NCBI GenBank assembly: GCA_018267195.1 | Contig: JAFDYY010000002.1 | Span: 62,001-126,000, forward strand | DNA from: Bacteroidota bacterium | Lineage (GTDB): Bacteria > Bacteroidota > Bacteroidia > Cytophagales > Cyclobacteriaceae | DNA length: 64,000 bases | Direction: 5' to 3' | Shown: one piece after another, positions 46,479 to 54,643 of the stretch | Numbering within the stretch: the first letter of the stretch is position 1 | Layout: each line of letters begins with the position of its first letter | Made by a program: the position numbers and the translations under genes | The notes under the pieces: generated by a model | The model's database searches: none | Told to the model about the DNA's origin: nothing | The model's input: only the letters and a program-made list of their open reading frames with translations

Positions 46479-47293
46479 AACGTGATTTGCGGGTGTAGGC
46501 GGGCAGCATAACGTAAAAACTGAGGCAAGACGGTGCGCTGTGTAAGTTTGATTTTATCGGGGTCGTTGAGCATCTGCAACATTTGAAAATATTTTTTTTC
46601 ACCATGTCGGCTTACCACCAGTTCTTTCTTATCGTTGCGCAGCAGGTATTTGTGCATGCCATCGCTATCCACTTCCGGATGAAACTGCGTACCGAAAATT
46701 GCTTTGCTAAACCGAATGGCCATAACGGCCCGTTCGTAGGGAATGAGTGGCCGTTCTTTTTCAATACAGAGAATGTTTCCACCGGTTGCCTGTATTTTTT
46801 GAATATCGGGTTGTATAATTTGATAATCGCGCGAGTCTATAGCATAGAACGGATCGCTGAGGCCGTGCAGAAAGGAATCATGCTTACCGGCCTTGGTTTG
46901 GTGTACCGACATGACGCCAAACGAAGTACTTTTTCTTTTGGTTACTTTGGCCAAGCCGTAATACCGACAGAAAATCTGGATAGAATGACAAATTAAAAAA
47001 ACCGGTTTAGGGTGCAAAGGATTTTCCTGGTTCCATTTCAGAATGGAGTCCATCAGGCCGAAATAATTTCGCTCCCAATCCGAGCCCTCGCTGGTGAGTG
47101 GGCTTCCGGGGCCACCCGAAGAGATGAAGGCATCAAAATGTAAATCAGCGATCTGTCCTTTCAGGCGAACATCGAAAATTTCGTATTGGAGAGGAATGGA
47201 TTCGTCTGACTTAAATTTTTCAATCAGGTCAACGATGCAGCGCATCCCTTCATTCGGTTCGCCATCGTATAAATCTAGAATTGCTATTTTCAT
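46475..47293 (-). CDS. Class I glutamine amidotransferase-like protein
   Basis: This 272-residue protein has a complete glutaminase triad: Cys102 in VFLICHSIQIF, His205 and Glu207 in GTQFHPEVD. The usual GICLGHQ nucleophile elbow reads LICHSIQ, so it is a divergent subfamily. The ATG at 47293 is supported by a -7 promoter motif 14 bp upstream. The in-frame ATG at 47380 would put that motif inside the coding region. Its 4-bp overlap with the ATP-grasp-like gene suggests that ammonia is channelled to an acyl-phosphate intermediate made by that partner. Confidence 0.75.
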   Translation of the reverse strand: MKIAILDLYDGEPNEGMRCIVDLIEKFKSDESIPLQYEIFDVRLKGQIADLHFDAFISSGGPGSPLTSEGSDWERNYFGLMDSILKWNQENPLHPKPVFLICHSIQIFCRYYGLAKVTKRKSTSFGVMSVHQTKAGKHDSFLHGLSDPFYAIDSRDYQIIQPDIQKIQATGGNILCIEKERPLIPYERAVMAIRFSKAIFGTQFHPEVDSDGMHKYLLRNDKKELVVSRHGEKKYFQMLQMLNDPDKIKLTQRTVLPQFLRYAARLHPQITL

Positions 47294-47307
47294 CTGTACC
47301 CAAGGAG

Positions 47308-47315
47308 CAAAGATA
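47308..47315 (-). promoter_or_regulatory. -7 promoter motif of the amidotransferase/ATP-grasp pair
   Basis: On the minus strand this reads TATCTTTG, a perfect TAnnTTTG match 14 bp before the ATG at 47293. It implies a very short leader and supports that start codon. No clear TTG is seen at -33. Confidence 0.5.
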
Positions 47316-47392
47316 AGGTTCTGCCGTAATTGTTTATCATTGTATGGATGGGTGTACCAATATTTTAATAGCTTTAGCATTTCAGGTTAATT

Positions 47393-48145
47393 ATGTTTTT
47401 ATTTTTTTCTACCCTTACTGCCGAAGGATGGTTTATCGTATTTATAGTAGCGCTGCTGCTCGGCATGGCTAAAACAGGCGTGCATGGGGCGGGCATGCTT
47501 TCAGTGCCCTTGTTGGCCATTGCCTTTGGCGGGAAAATTTCCAGTGGAATAATGTTGCCGATGCTGCTGGTGGCCGATGTGTTTGGTGTTTTTTATTATC
47601 ACCGGCATGCCTCTTTTCAGCAATTAAAAATTTTATTTCCCTGGGCTGCTTTGGGTGTGGTAACGGGAAGCTGGGCCGGCAGCTATATAGACGATGGCAC
47701 ATTTCGTATAATTATGGCCGCTACTATTTTTCTTAGCCTGGCCATTATGGTGTGGATGGAATTGGGCGGAAAAGAAAAAATACCCGATAATATTTATCTG
47801 GGTATGCTGGCCGGTTTTTTAGGTGGGTTTACTTCTATGGTCGGCAACTTGGCAGGCACTGTAATGGCCGTTTATTTTTTAAGTATGCGCCTTCCTAAAA
47901 ATAATTATATCGGTACCACAGCCTGGTTTTTTTTGGTGATGAATTGGTTTAAAGTTCCTTTTCATGTGTGGCACTGGCACACCATAAAAAATGACTCGTG
48001 GGTATTTGCTTTGATGCTTACGCCTGTTATTCTACTCGGTGCTTTTGCCGGAATCTGGCTGGTAAAAAAAATGAGCGACCAAACCTACCGCTGGTTTATT
48101 GTAGCCATGACGTTGGTAGCTGCATTGGTCATGGTTTTTAAATAA
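47393..48145 (+). CDS. Sulfite exporter TauE/SafE family membrane protein
   Basis: The 250-residue protein has about eight hydrophobic segments and the two family repeats. Typical patterns are GMAKTGVHGAGMLSVPLLA near the N-terminus and GFLGGFTSMVGNLAGTVMAVY in the middle. The family moves sulfur-containing or organic anions, but the substrate here is unknown. It is divergent from the amidotransferase pair and stands alone. Confidence 0.88.
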   Translation: MFLFFSTLTAEGWFIVFIVALLLGMAKTGVHGAGMLSVPLLAIAFGGKISSGIMLPMLLVADVFGVFYYHRHASFQQLKILFPWAALGVVTGSWAGSYIDDGTFRIIMAATIFLSLAIMVWMELGGKEKIPDNIYLGMLAGFLGGFTSMVGNLAGTVMAVYFLSMRLPKNNYIGTTAWFFLVMNWFKVPFHVWHWHTIKNDSWVFALMLTPVILLGAFAGIWLVKKMSDQTYRWFIVAMTLVAALVMVFK

Positions 48146-48256
48146 TCCGCGAGAAAGGGGTTATTAAAAGTCACCAACCATTTTTCAGTACATTACCCAA
48201 TCAAGTGTTACCTAACCTGTAGGTTGTTTGCCTGATAAGAGAAGTTTAAACGAATT

Positions 48257-49657
48257 TTACAGATGAATAGGCCGGCCGGCCGTAGCCGCCAGGCAGGCCT
48301 CTTTCACAGCCTCCATATAAGTAGGGTGGGCATGGCTCATCCGCGAAATGTCTTCGGCCGAGGCGCGGTATTCCATGGCTACCACACCGGCTGCAATCAT
48401 ATCGGCCGCACGGGCTCCGATAATATGCACACCTAAAATTTCATCCGTATTTTTGTCGGCCAGAATTTTTACTAATCCATCGGTATCCATGGAGGCGCGA
48501 GCGCGGCCCAGAGCTTTGTAGGGGAAGTTGCCGGTTTTATATGCACGTGCCTGTTCTTTTAGCTGTTCTTCGGTATAGCCTACACTAGCCACTTCCGGCC
48601 AGGTATAAACTACTCCGGGTATTAGTAAATAATTAATGTGTGGTTTTTGTCCGGCTAACCGCTCGGCCACATACACGCCTTCTTCTTCGGCTTTGTGGGC
48701 CAGCATGGCTCCGCGAATAACATCGCCTATAGCAAAGACATTATCTACTTTGGTTTTCAGATGTTCGTCTACCGGGATTTTTCCTTTGTCTAACTCAATG
48801 CCAATTTTTTCTAACCCTAACCCTTCGGTGTAAGGTCTGCGCCCGACACAAACTAAACAGTAATCGCCTTTAAGGTCGATGGGGGTGCCTCCTGTTTTGG
48901 GTTCTGCTTTTAATACTACTTCTTTTCCTTTGTTTTCTACTGAAGTTACTTTGTGCCCGAGATAAAAATCCATGCCCAGTTTTTTGGCGGACTTCATCAG
49001 TTCTTTGCCCAAGGTGCCATCCATGGTAGGGATGAGGCTGTCTAAAAATTCTACGACCGATACTTTTGAACCGATGCGGGCATATACCGAACCGAGTTCC
49101 ATACCGATTACCCCTCCGCCCACAATAATCAAATGCTTGGGCACTTCGTTAAGTTCTAACGCTTCGGTGCTCGATATAATCCGTTTTTTGTCGAACGGAG
49201 CAAAGGGTAAAGGCGTAGGTTTGGAGCCGGTAGCAAGGATAATGTAATCGGCCGTAATGGTGGTTGCTTTTCCTTCCTTCGGGGTAATTTGTATGGTATT
49301 TTTATCAATAAATGAACCGGTGCCGGAGTGCACATCAATTTTATTTTTTTTCATAAGAAAAGCGATGCCCTCCACATTTTGTTTAACGACATCGGCCTTA
49401 CGGGAAATCATTTGTTTGAAATCAACTCCGGGTTCTGAAATGATAATGCCGTGTTCTTTAAAGGTATGTGCCGCATTATGAAAATGTTCGGTGGAGTCTA
49501 ATAGGGCTTTAGAAGGGATGCAACCTACATTCAGACAGGTGCCGCCCAATGTGGAATATTTTTCTACGATAGCAGTTTTGAAACCGAGTTGTGCGCAACG
49601 AATGGCAGCTACATATCCACCGGGCCCCGACCCAATTACGATAACATGGTATTGCAT
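48257..49657 (-). CDS. lpdA: Dihydrolipoyl dehydrogenase
   Basis: The 466-residue flavoprotein reoxidises dihydrolipoamide of the 2-oxoacid dehydrogenase complexes with NAD. FAD motif VIGSGPGGYVAAIR (about 6-19), redox disulfide GGTCLNVGCIPSK, NAD motif IVGGGVIGMELGSVYARIG and C-terminal dimer motif SHAHPTYMEAVKEA with the catalytic His-Glu pair are present. The ATG at 49657 is used. The in-frame ATG at 49708 would add 17 residues that look like spacer. Confidence 0.97.
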   Translation of the reverse strand: MQYHVIVIGSGPGGYVAAIRCAQLGFKTAIVEKYSTLGGTCLNVGCIPSKALLDSTEHFHNAAHTFKEHGIIISEPGVDFKQMISRKADVVKQNVEGIAFLMKKNKIDVHSGTGSFIDKNTIQITPKEGKATTITADYIILATGSKPTPLPFAPFDKKRIISSTEALELNEVPKHLIIVGGGVIGMELGSVYARIGSKVSVVEFLDSLIPTMDGTLGKELMKSAKKLGMDFYLGHKVTSVENKGKEVVLKAEPKTGGTPIDLKGDYCLVCVGRRPYTEGLGLEKIGIELDKGKIPVDEHLKTKVDNVFAIGDVIRGAMLAHKAEEEGVYVAERLAGQKPHINYLLIPGVVYTWPEVASVGYTEEQLKEQARAYKTGNFPYKALGRARASMDTDGLVKILADKNTDEILGVHIIGARAADMIAAGVVAMEYRASAEDISRMSHAHPTYMEAVKEACLAATAGRPIHL

Positions 49658-49732
49658 GGATTCTTTAGTTAATCTCACGCAAATTAATAAATGCGTGGAT
49701 TTCTCCACACACCGGTTAAAAAAGGACGAGCA

Positions 49733-50560
49733 TTATTTAAATACGCTCAGGTAAGCTCCGCCTAAGTGGGTGGCAATAGCCTTGCGGTATTTTTCGCTTT
49801 TGCGATATTCAGGCGTTAGAAATTCTTTCCAGATTTCATCCCAGTCGCTTTGCTTAGACATGGCAAAGGCCAGATCTTGAATAGGGCCGATTTGTACATT
49901 TTGTCGTTTCACCGGAAGTTGTTTGCGCACGGCATCTACATACTCGGTAAAATCGAGAATGGTGAACAACTTGGGGTTGGTACTTATTTCTTTGAGAATT
50001 TCTGTGCCCGAGGGGCCGGTAGTAATAGTTAGTTCGGGCATATCTTCACGCTTAATCTGGTCGGCATATTTTTGATGCACACTTCCACCAATGATTTTAA
50101 TGGTGTAGCCTTTTAAAACAGTGTTAATGTTTTTTAGTGAAGGAAGGGCAGGTGCATCTTTGTGTGTAATCAGTGTTTCCTGGTTTGATAAAAACGGAGG
50201 CGTAAACTTCATTACTTTTTTACGTTCTTCGGTAACGGTAACATACGTTACGCCCAGCAAGTTGGGTGTGTTTTGAGTTATTTTTAAAAAATCGCTGAAA
50301 ACCGTTTCAGCACCTTGATACTCGATGGTAATTTTTTTGCCGTGTTTGGTTTGAACGTACGCAGCAAAATCGTTGAGCAACTCTACGCATAGCCCTTTCA
50401 TTTTTCCACCTTCTTCCGAAATCAAGCCGGCTTGCGGGTAGTACACTACGGCCAGTTTGCCGCTGCCTTTGCTTTGTACGGTTGCCCAGCTGTCGCCTTC
50501 GTATTTTTGGGCAAATAAACCGGAGGAGGCTAACATGAGCAGGAAGACAATCTTTTTCAT
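49733..50560 (-). CDS. Periplasmic solute-binding protein, family 3-like
   Basis: The 275-residue protein has a signal peptide (about 1-17, ASSGLFAQ) and a type-3 solute-binding fold pattern. GMKGLCVELLNDFAAYVQ-type helix and LLGVTYVTVTEERKKVMKFT correspond to the domain that clamps amino acids or similar polar ligands, and KIIGGSVHQKYADQI to the second lobe. No permease or ATPase gene is adjacent, so it may act with a distant transporter or as a sensor. Ligand unknown. Confidence 0.75.
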   Translation of the reverse strand: MKKIVFLLMLASSGLFAQKYEGDSWATVQSKGSGKLAVVYYPQAGLISEEGGKMKGLCVELLNDFAAYVQTKHGKKITIEYQGAETVFSDFLKITQNTPNLLGVTYVTVTEERKKVMKFTPPFLSNQETLITHKDAPALPSLKNINTVLKGYTIKIIGGSVHQKYADQIKREDMPELTITTGPSGTEILKEISTNPKLFTILDFTEYVDAVRKQLPVKRQNVQIGPIQDLAFAMSKQSDWDEIWKEFLTPEYRKSEKYRKAIATHLGGAYLSVFK

Positions 50561-50747
50561 TTTTTTAGTTTAGTAAATGAAAGTTGAAGAGATTGTCTTT
50601 TGAATCAAACCGAATGTAAGGTAATCGTCTGGTTTGTATTTTTTCTGCGGTTTATTTTTATCCGGTTTTTATCTCGGGTTATGCATCAGGCACACATCAT
50701 CTGCCCAAAAGGTTAACGAAAACGTCTGCCTTGTCAAGATTTAACCC

Positions 50748-50837
50748 TGACAATGAAAATCACCATTGGGTATTTCTCTTCATGGGTTGTTGATTTTCAT
50801 TCGTCAATCATGCAATAGATTTTCTATTACATGATTG
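50748..50837. repeat. Two adjacent inverted repeats in the spacer
   Basis: First, a 15-16-nt pair: TGACAATGAAAATCA (50748-50762) and TGATTTTCATTCGTCA (50791-50806), one extra base, 28-nt loop. Second, a 14-nt pair: CAATCATGCAATAG (50805-50818) and CTATTACATGATTG (50824-50837), one mismatch, 5-nt loop. No T-run follows either on the minus strand, so they are not obvious terminators. The rest of the 281-bp spacer (50561-50747) shows no gene. Confidence 0.6.
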
Positions 50838-50841
50838 GGGT

Positions 50842-51243
50842 TTATCTCTTTTCCTGGCAAAGTTCTACCAGCACCCCCTGGGCCGACTTGGGATGCATAA
50901 AGGCAATCAGTTTATTGTCGGCTCCGGCTTTTGGTTCCGGGTTTATCATAGAAAAACCTTTTTCTGAAAAAGATTGAATGCTTGTTTTAATATCACTTAC
51001 CTCGAAGGCTAAGTGATGGATGCCTTCCCCTCTTTTTTCGATAAACCGGGCAATGGCCGATGTGGGGGCGGTGGCTTCTAATAACTCAATCTTAACTCCA
51101 TTTATTTCAAAAAAGGACGTGCGCACAGATTCACCGGCTACCTCTTCCATTTTATAATGGGGTTTGCCCAGCAACCGGGCAAATACCCGGTTCGATTCGT
51201 CCAGGTTTTTTACGGCTATACCAATGTGTTCTAATTTTTCCAT
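50842..51243 (-). CDS. mce: Methylmalonyl-CoA epimerase
   Basis: The 133-residue VOC-fold protein interconverts (2R)- and (2S)-methylmalonyl-CoA in propionate metabolism. The opening LEHIGIAVKNLDES contains the metal His, GIHHLAFEVSDI the second His, and GVLVELCQ the closing Glu. The meaB-like fragment at the left edge belongs to the same pathway, although it is about 50 kb away. Confidence 0.94.
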   Translation of the reverse strand: MEKLEHIGIAVKNLDESNRVFARLLGKPHYKMEEVAGESVRTSFFEINGVKIELLEATAPTSAIARFIEKRGEGIHHLAFEVSDIKTSIQSFSEKGFSMINPEPKAGADNKLIAFMHPKSAQGVLVELCQEKR

Positions 51244-51267
51244 ACACGGAGTTTTGATGGGTTTTTC

Positions 51268-51275
51268 TAATTTTG
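51268..51275 (+). promoter_or_regulatory. -7 promoter motif upstream of the 51326 gene
   Basis: TAATTTTG, a perfect TAnnTTTG match, lies 50 bp before the ATG. The nearest TTG (51254-51256) is 11 bp upstream, too close for a standard -33 element. Confidence 0.35.
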
Positions 51276-51325
51276 AAGAAAATTCGGGAAACTTTTTGGC
51301 CTTTCCGAAAGTTTAAAAGATTGTT

Positions 51326-51745
51326 ATGCCTAAAATCACAGTTGAAATTTCCAGCGATGTGCACGTAGAGGCGGCCCGCGTGCAGCAGCAAATTAAAGAA
51401 TACCTGGGCTATGCCAGCGATCTGGTTTTTGAGTTTAGTGTGTTAGACGGAAAAATAAAGCTCGATTTAATTACCATTAACCCGCGCCATAACCAGTCCT
51501 TTTTATTCCACTCTGAAACCGGTGCCGATAAAGTGGATGCCTTGAAAAAAATGCTGGACTATGTGCAGAACTACAAAGAGAAGGATCATTCGTACACCAT
51601 TCAGTGGACTACCAAAAGCGACAACGAGTTGCACACCTCCTATTTTCGGGCGGGGAACATTTTAGAGGCGTTGGAAAAATTATACTACGGCCGCGACCGC
51701 AACACGCTTACCGTATTTAGTGTTGTATTAAACCCTATCTCATAA
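51326..51745 (+). CDS. Conserved hypothetical protein upstream of the Fe-S protein gene
   Basis: The 139-residue protein is a likely small alpha/beta fold (TVEISSDVHVEAARVQQQI, LDYVQNYKEKDHSYTIQWTT, HTSYFRAGNILEALEKLYYG). No catalytic motif is recognised. It is probably cytoplasmic. It precedes the ErpA/IscA-like gene by 3 bp and is likely co-expressed, but a role in Fe-S assembly is only inferred from position. Confidence 0.7.
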   Translation: MPKITVEISSDVHVEAARVQQQIKEYLGYASDLVFEFSVLDGKIKLDLITINPRHNQSFLFHSETGADKVDALKKMLDYVQNYKEKDHSYTIQWTTKSDNELHTSYFRAGNILEALEKLYYGRDRNTLTVFSVVLNPIS

Positions 51746-51748
51746 GTT

Positions 51749-52075
51749 ATGATTTCAGTTACTGAAAAAGCAAAAGACCGAATTATGAACCTGCGCCAGG
51801 AAGAAGGGAAAGGCTCCGCCCATAACATCCGGGTATCGGTAAAGGGTGGGGGCTGTTCGGGGTTGATGTACGACCTTGGCTTTGACGATAAAATTAACCC
51901 GGCCGATCAGGTGTTTGAAGACAAAGGCATCAAGATATTGGTAGATAAAAAAAGTTTGCTTTACCTGATTGGCACTACACTCGATTTTTCGGATGGTCTG
52001 AACGGAAAGGGATTTCAGTTTATTAATCCCAATGCATCGCGCACCTGCGGCTGCGGAGAAAGTTTTTCAGTTTAG
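51749..52075 (+). CDS. Fe-S cluster assembly accessory protein (ErpA/IscA family)
   Basis: The 108-residue A-type carrier has all three conserved cysteines: one in KGGGCSGLMYDLGF and two in TCGCGESF at the C-terminus. The family delivers Fe-S clusters to target proteins. The stop of this gene overlaps the end of the convergent RidA gene by 4 bp. Confidence 0.94.
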   Translation: MISVTEKAKDRIMNLRQEEGKGSAHNIRVSVKGGGCSGLMYDLGFDDKINPADQVFEDKGIKILVDKKSLLYLIGTTLDFSDGLNGKGFQFINPNASRTCGCGESFSV

Positions 52076-52503
52076 TTACCAATATCAATGACGGCAATGC
52101 ACTTCAGCTCAAGGGCGATGGGCGTAGGCAAAGCATTTACTTCTACCGTGGTGCGGCAAGGTTGAGTTGCTTTATCAGGAAAATAGGTAGCATAAATTTT
52201 ATTGAAAACCGAAAAATCGTTTTTCATGTGGGTGAGATAAACGGTTATATCGACCAGGTTTTCCCACTTTGAGCCCGAAGCTTCCAAAATAAATTTTACG
52301 TTTTGAAAAACGGCATGGCATTGTTCTTCAAAATCATAAGAAACAATTTTTTTATTTTCATCCAGTGTTACGCCTGGAATTTCTTTCGACCCTTTTTTGC
52401 GTGGCCCTACGCCCGAAAGAAAAAGCAAATTGCCCACACGCCTGGCGTGCGGATACGATCCTACCGGATCGGGAGCTTTATCGGATGAAATCGCACTCAT
52501 CAC
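52072..52503 (-). CDS. RidA-family protein, possibly 2-aminomuconate deaminase
   Basis: The 143-residue protein has the RidA signature, with the GKNLVFLSG-type stretch as RVGNLLFLSGVGPRKKG and the conserved Arg in QPCRTTVEVNALP. The opening PDPVGSYPHARRVGN resembles the YPH form of 2-aminomuconate deaminases of the kynurenine degradation route. The generic alternative is an enamine/imine deaminase acting on reactive intermediates. The kynurenine genes lie about 9 kb away. Confidence 0.8.
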   Translation of the reverse strand: MMSAISSDKAPDPVGSYPHARRVGNLLFLSGVGPRKKGSKEIPGVTLDENKKIVSYDFEEQCHAVFQNVKFILEASGSKWENLVDITVYLTHMKNDFSVFNKIYATYFPDKATQPCRTTVEVNALPTPIALELKCIAVIDIGN

Positions 52504-53294
52504 TCAATTCCAAAAAGTAAACTTCCCCAAAAACTCTGCCAGTCAGCGCCTGTTTTCTGCGAGGGTATCATCGTAACAGAACTCACCATCCACGGGCCTT
52601 TGCTGCTGATGGGGAATTTAATCATACCATCATTTTCAGTGTACATGTTTTGCAGAATAGCCGTGTTGCCTACTTTGTTCCACACTTTCGTTAACTGATT
52701 TTTAGCCGGCTTGCCATCGAACAGCACCAGGCATTGCAGGTAATCGCCTGTTTTTAGGGCATACGGATTTTGCTGTGGAATAATTTCTATGCGCAAGCCC
52801 ACCTTCTTCTTAAAAGTAGCATCGGTTTTATCGCCCACTTGCACTAACAGTTTGGCAAAACGGGTATATAATTCTTTTGCCGGGGTATTTTCGGTTCCGG
52901 TCTTCTTTCGTAAGGCCATCACATTTTCCAGCCCGTCTTCTTTTAAATAGTCGTTAAACTTCTGCGCATCCGATTCCATAAAGGAGGCATCGCTTTGCAG
53001 GGCAACCAGGTGCGTTCCGGCTTCGGTAAATTGGTATTTCAGTTTTTCTTTTTGGGCAGGGGCTACCGCACTTCGCAGATCAGAAAATTTAGCGAGGTGA
53101 TGCAACTCAAGCTTTTCTATTTTATGCTTTTGTAAATCCCAAGGCTCGCCTTCAAAATGATCGCCTACCATAAAACGGAGGGTAAGGTCTTCGCCTACCT
53201 TGTATTTAAATTTTTGAGGCTGCAACCAAAACTCGTGCGACTCGGCAACGGCTGCGGCTAAAACAATCAATAAGGTTAAATAAATTTTTTTCAT
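52500..53294 (-). CDS. DUF4198-like exported protein
   Basis: The 264-residue protein has a signal peptide (about 1-19, AAAVAESHEFWLQP) and the EFWLQPQKFKYKVGEDLTL start typical of DUF4198 proteins, which in some bacteria accompany nickel or cobalt uptake. A C-terminal beta-sandwich region (GDYLQCLVLFDGKPAKN, NDGMIKFPISSKGPWMV) is present. No transporter is adjacent, so metal handling is a guess. The 5' end of ridA lies within its final codons. Confidence 0.75.
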   Translation of the reverse strand: MKKIYLTLLIVLAAAVAESHEFWLQPQKFKYKVGEDLTLRFMVGDHFEGEPWDLQKHKIEKLELHHLAKFSDLRSAVAPAQKEKLKYQFTEAGTHLVALQSDASFMESDAQKFNDYLKEDGLENVMALRKKTGTENTPAKELYTRFAKLLVQVGDKTDATFKKKVGLRIEIIPQQNPYALKTGDYLQCLVLFDGKPAKNQLTKVWNKVGNTAILQNMYTENDGMIKFPISSKGPWMVSSVTMIPSQKTGADWQSFWGSLLFGIE

Positions 53295-53307
53295 GGCGTA
53301 TGTTTAT

Positions 53308-54603
53308 TTACGAATGCATGAGCGACTCAATTTCATCAGCTTCGATCGGGATGTTTTTCATCAGGTCGGTATTTTCTTTTTCGCCCACCCACACATTATT
53401 TTCCAGCCGAATGCCAAACCCTTCTTCTTTAATATATATTCCGGGTTCAATTGTCCACACGCTGCCTACCTGAATCGGGTCGTGCATATTGCCCACATCG
53501 TGCACATCCAAACCCAGCATGTGCGAAGTGCCGTGATAAAAATATTTTCGGAAAGCCGGGTTTTCCGGGTTTTGGTTTTTGATATCCGTGTCGGTAATCA
53601 ATTTTAATTTCTTCAGTTCCGACTCCATCAGTTTTTCAATTTCTTTCTGATAATCGAAATAAACAACCGAAGGCCGCAGCATTTTAAAAGCTTTGCGCTG
53701 CACATGTAGCACGGAATTGTACACTTCTCTTTGGCGTGCTGTAAATTTTCCGCTTACCGGGATGGTGCGTGTCAGGTCTGAATTATAATTGGCGTATTCG
53801 GCCGCTACGTCCAGTAAAATTAAATCACCGCTTTTACATACCTGATTATTTTCTATGTAGTGGAGCACCACATTATTTTTTCCGGAAGCAATGATGGGCG
53901 TATAGGCAAATCCTTTTGAGCCATGACGAATAAACTCGTGCACATATTCGGCTTCGATCTCATATTCTTTCACCCCGGGCTTCGTAAATTTCAATACTCT
54001 GCGAAAACCTTTTTCGGTAATATCGCAGGCTTGTTGAATCAGTTCGATTTCGGGTGCGCTTTTTATTCTTCTGAGTTTCGCCATCAGGGGCGCCAGCCGC
54101 TGGTAAGTGTGCAGCGGGTATTGGGCCTGGCACCAGTCGATAAAGCGGGCATCGCGTGTCTGAACAACTACTTCCGAGCGGTAATGTTCGTTGGTATTAA
54201 GATAAACATAGTCTGTGCCACCCATCGCCATCAGGTGGTGAAACAGAGCGTCAAATTCCGGCAGCCACATTACCGTTTCTATCCCGGAAATAGCCTGAGC
54301 TTCTTCTTTGGTTAATTTATGGCCATACCACTTTTCGAGATGTTCGTTGGGTTGCCGTAAAAAAAGGATTTCTCTTTTTTTCTCTTCCCGAAAAGAAGGG
54401 CATATAACCAGTATGCTTTCTTCTTGCTCAATACCTGTTAAATAAAACAAATCGTTGTTTTGCCGGAAAGCCATGGTGCCATCGGCATTGGTGGGCATGG
54501 TATCGTTAGAATTAATAACCGCCAGCGAGCCGGGCTTTAGTTCGGCTACCAATCGTTTTCGATTGGTAATAAAAAATTGCCTGTCGATAGGTGAGTAGCG
54601 CAT
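53308..54603 (-). CDS. pepP: Xaa-Pro aminopeptidase (aminopeptidase P)
   Basis: The 431-residue enzyme removes N-terminal residues before proline. An N-terminal aminopeptidase P domain (RRLVAE-type start; here FITNRKRLVAELKPGSLAVI) precedes the pita-bread metallopeptidase domain. Its metal ligands are the Asps in ILLDVAAEYANYNSDLTRTIPV, the His in YHGTSHMLGLDVHDVG and the Glus in TIEPGIYIKEEG and LENNVWV. The ATG at 54603 is preferred over 54672, since the extra 23 residues look like translated spacer overlapping the fucosidase gene's start. Confidence 0.95.
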   Translation of the reverse strand: MRYSPIDRQFFITNRKRLVAELKPGSLAVINSNDTMPTNADGTMAFRQNNDLFYLTGIEQEESILVICPSFREEKKREILFLRQPNEHLEKWYGHKLTKEEAQAISGIETVMWLPEFDALFHHLMAMGGTDYVYLNTNEHYRSEVVVQTRDARFIDWCQAQYPLHTYQRLAPLMAKLRRIKSAPEIELIQQACDITEKGFRRVLKFTKPGVKEYEIEAEYVHEFIRHGSKGFAYTPIIASGKNNVVLHYIENNQVCKSGDLILLDVAAEYANYNSDLTRTIPVSGKFTARQREVYNSVLHVQRKAFKMLRPSVVYFDYQKEIEKLMESELKKLKLITDTDIKNQNPENPAFRKYFYHGTSHMLGLDVHDVGNMHDPIQVGSVWTIEPGIYIKEEGFGIRLENNVWVGEKENTDLMKNIPIEADEIESLMHS

Positions 54604-54643
54604 GATGAATTTGTATAAATTGAGAAGCAATTTAGATAAAACG

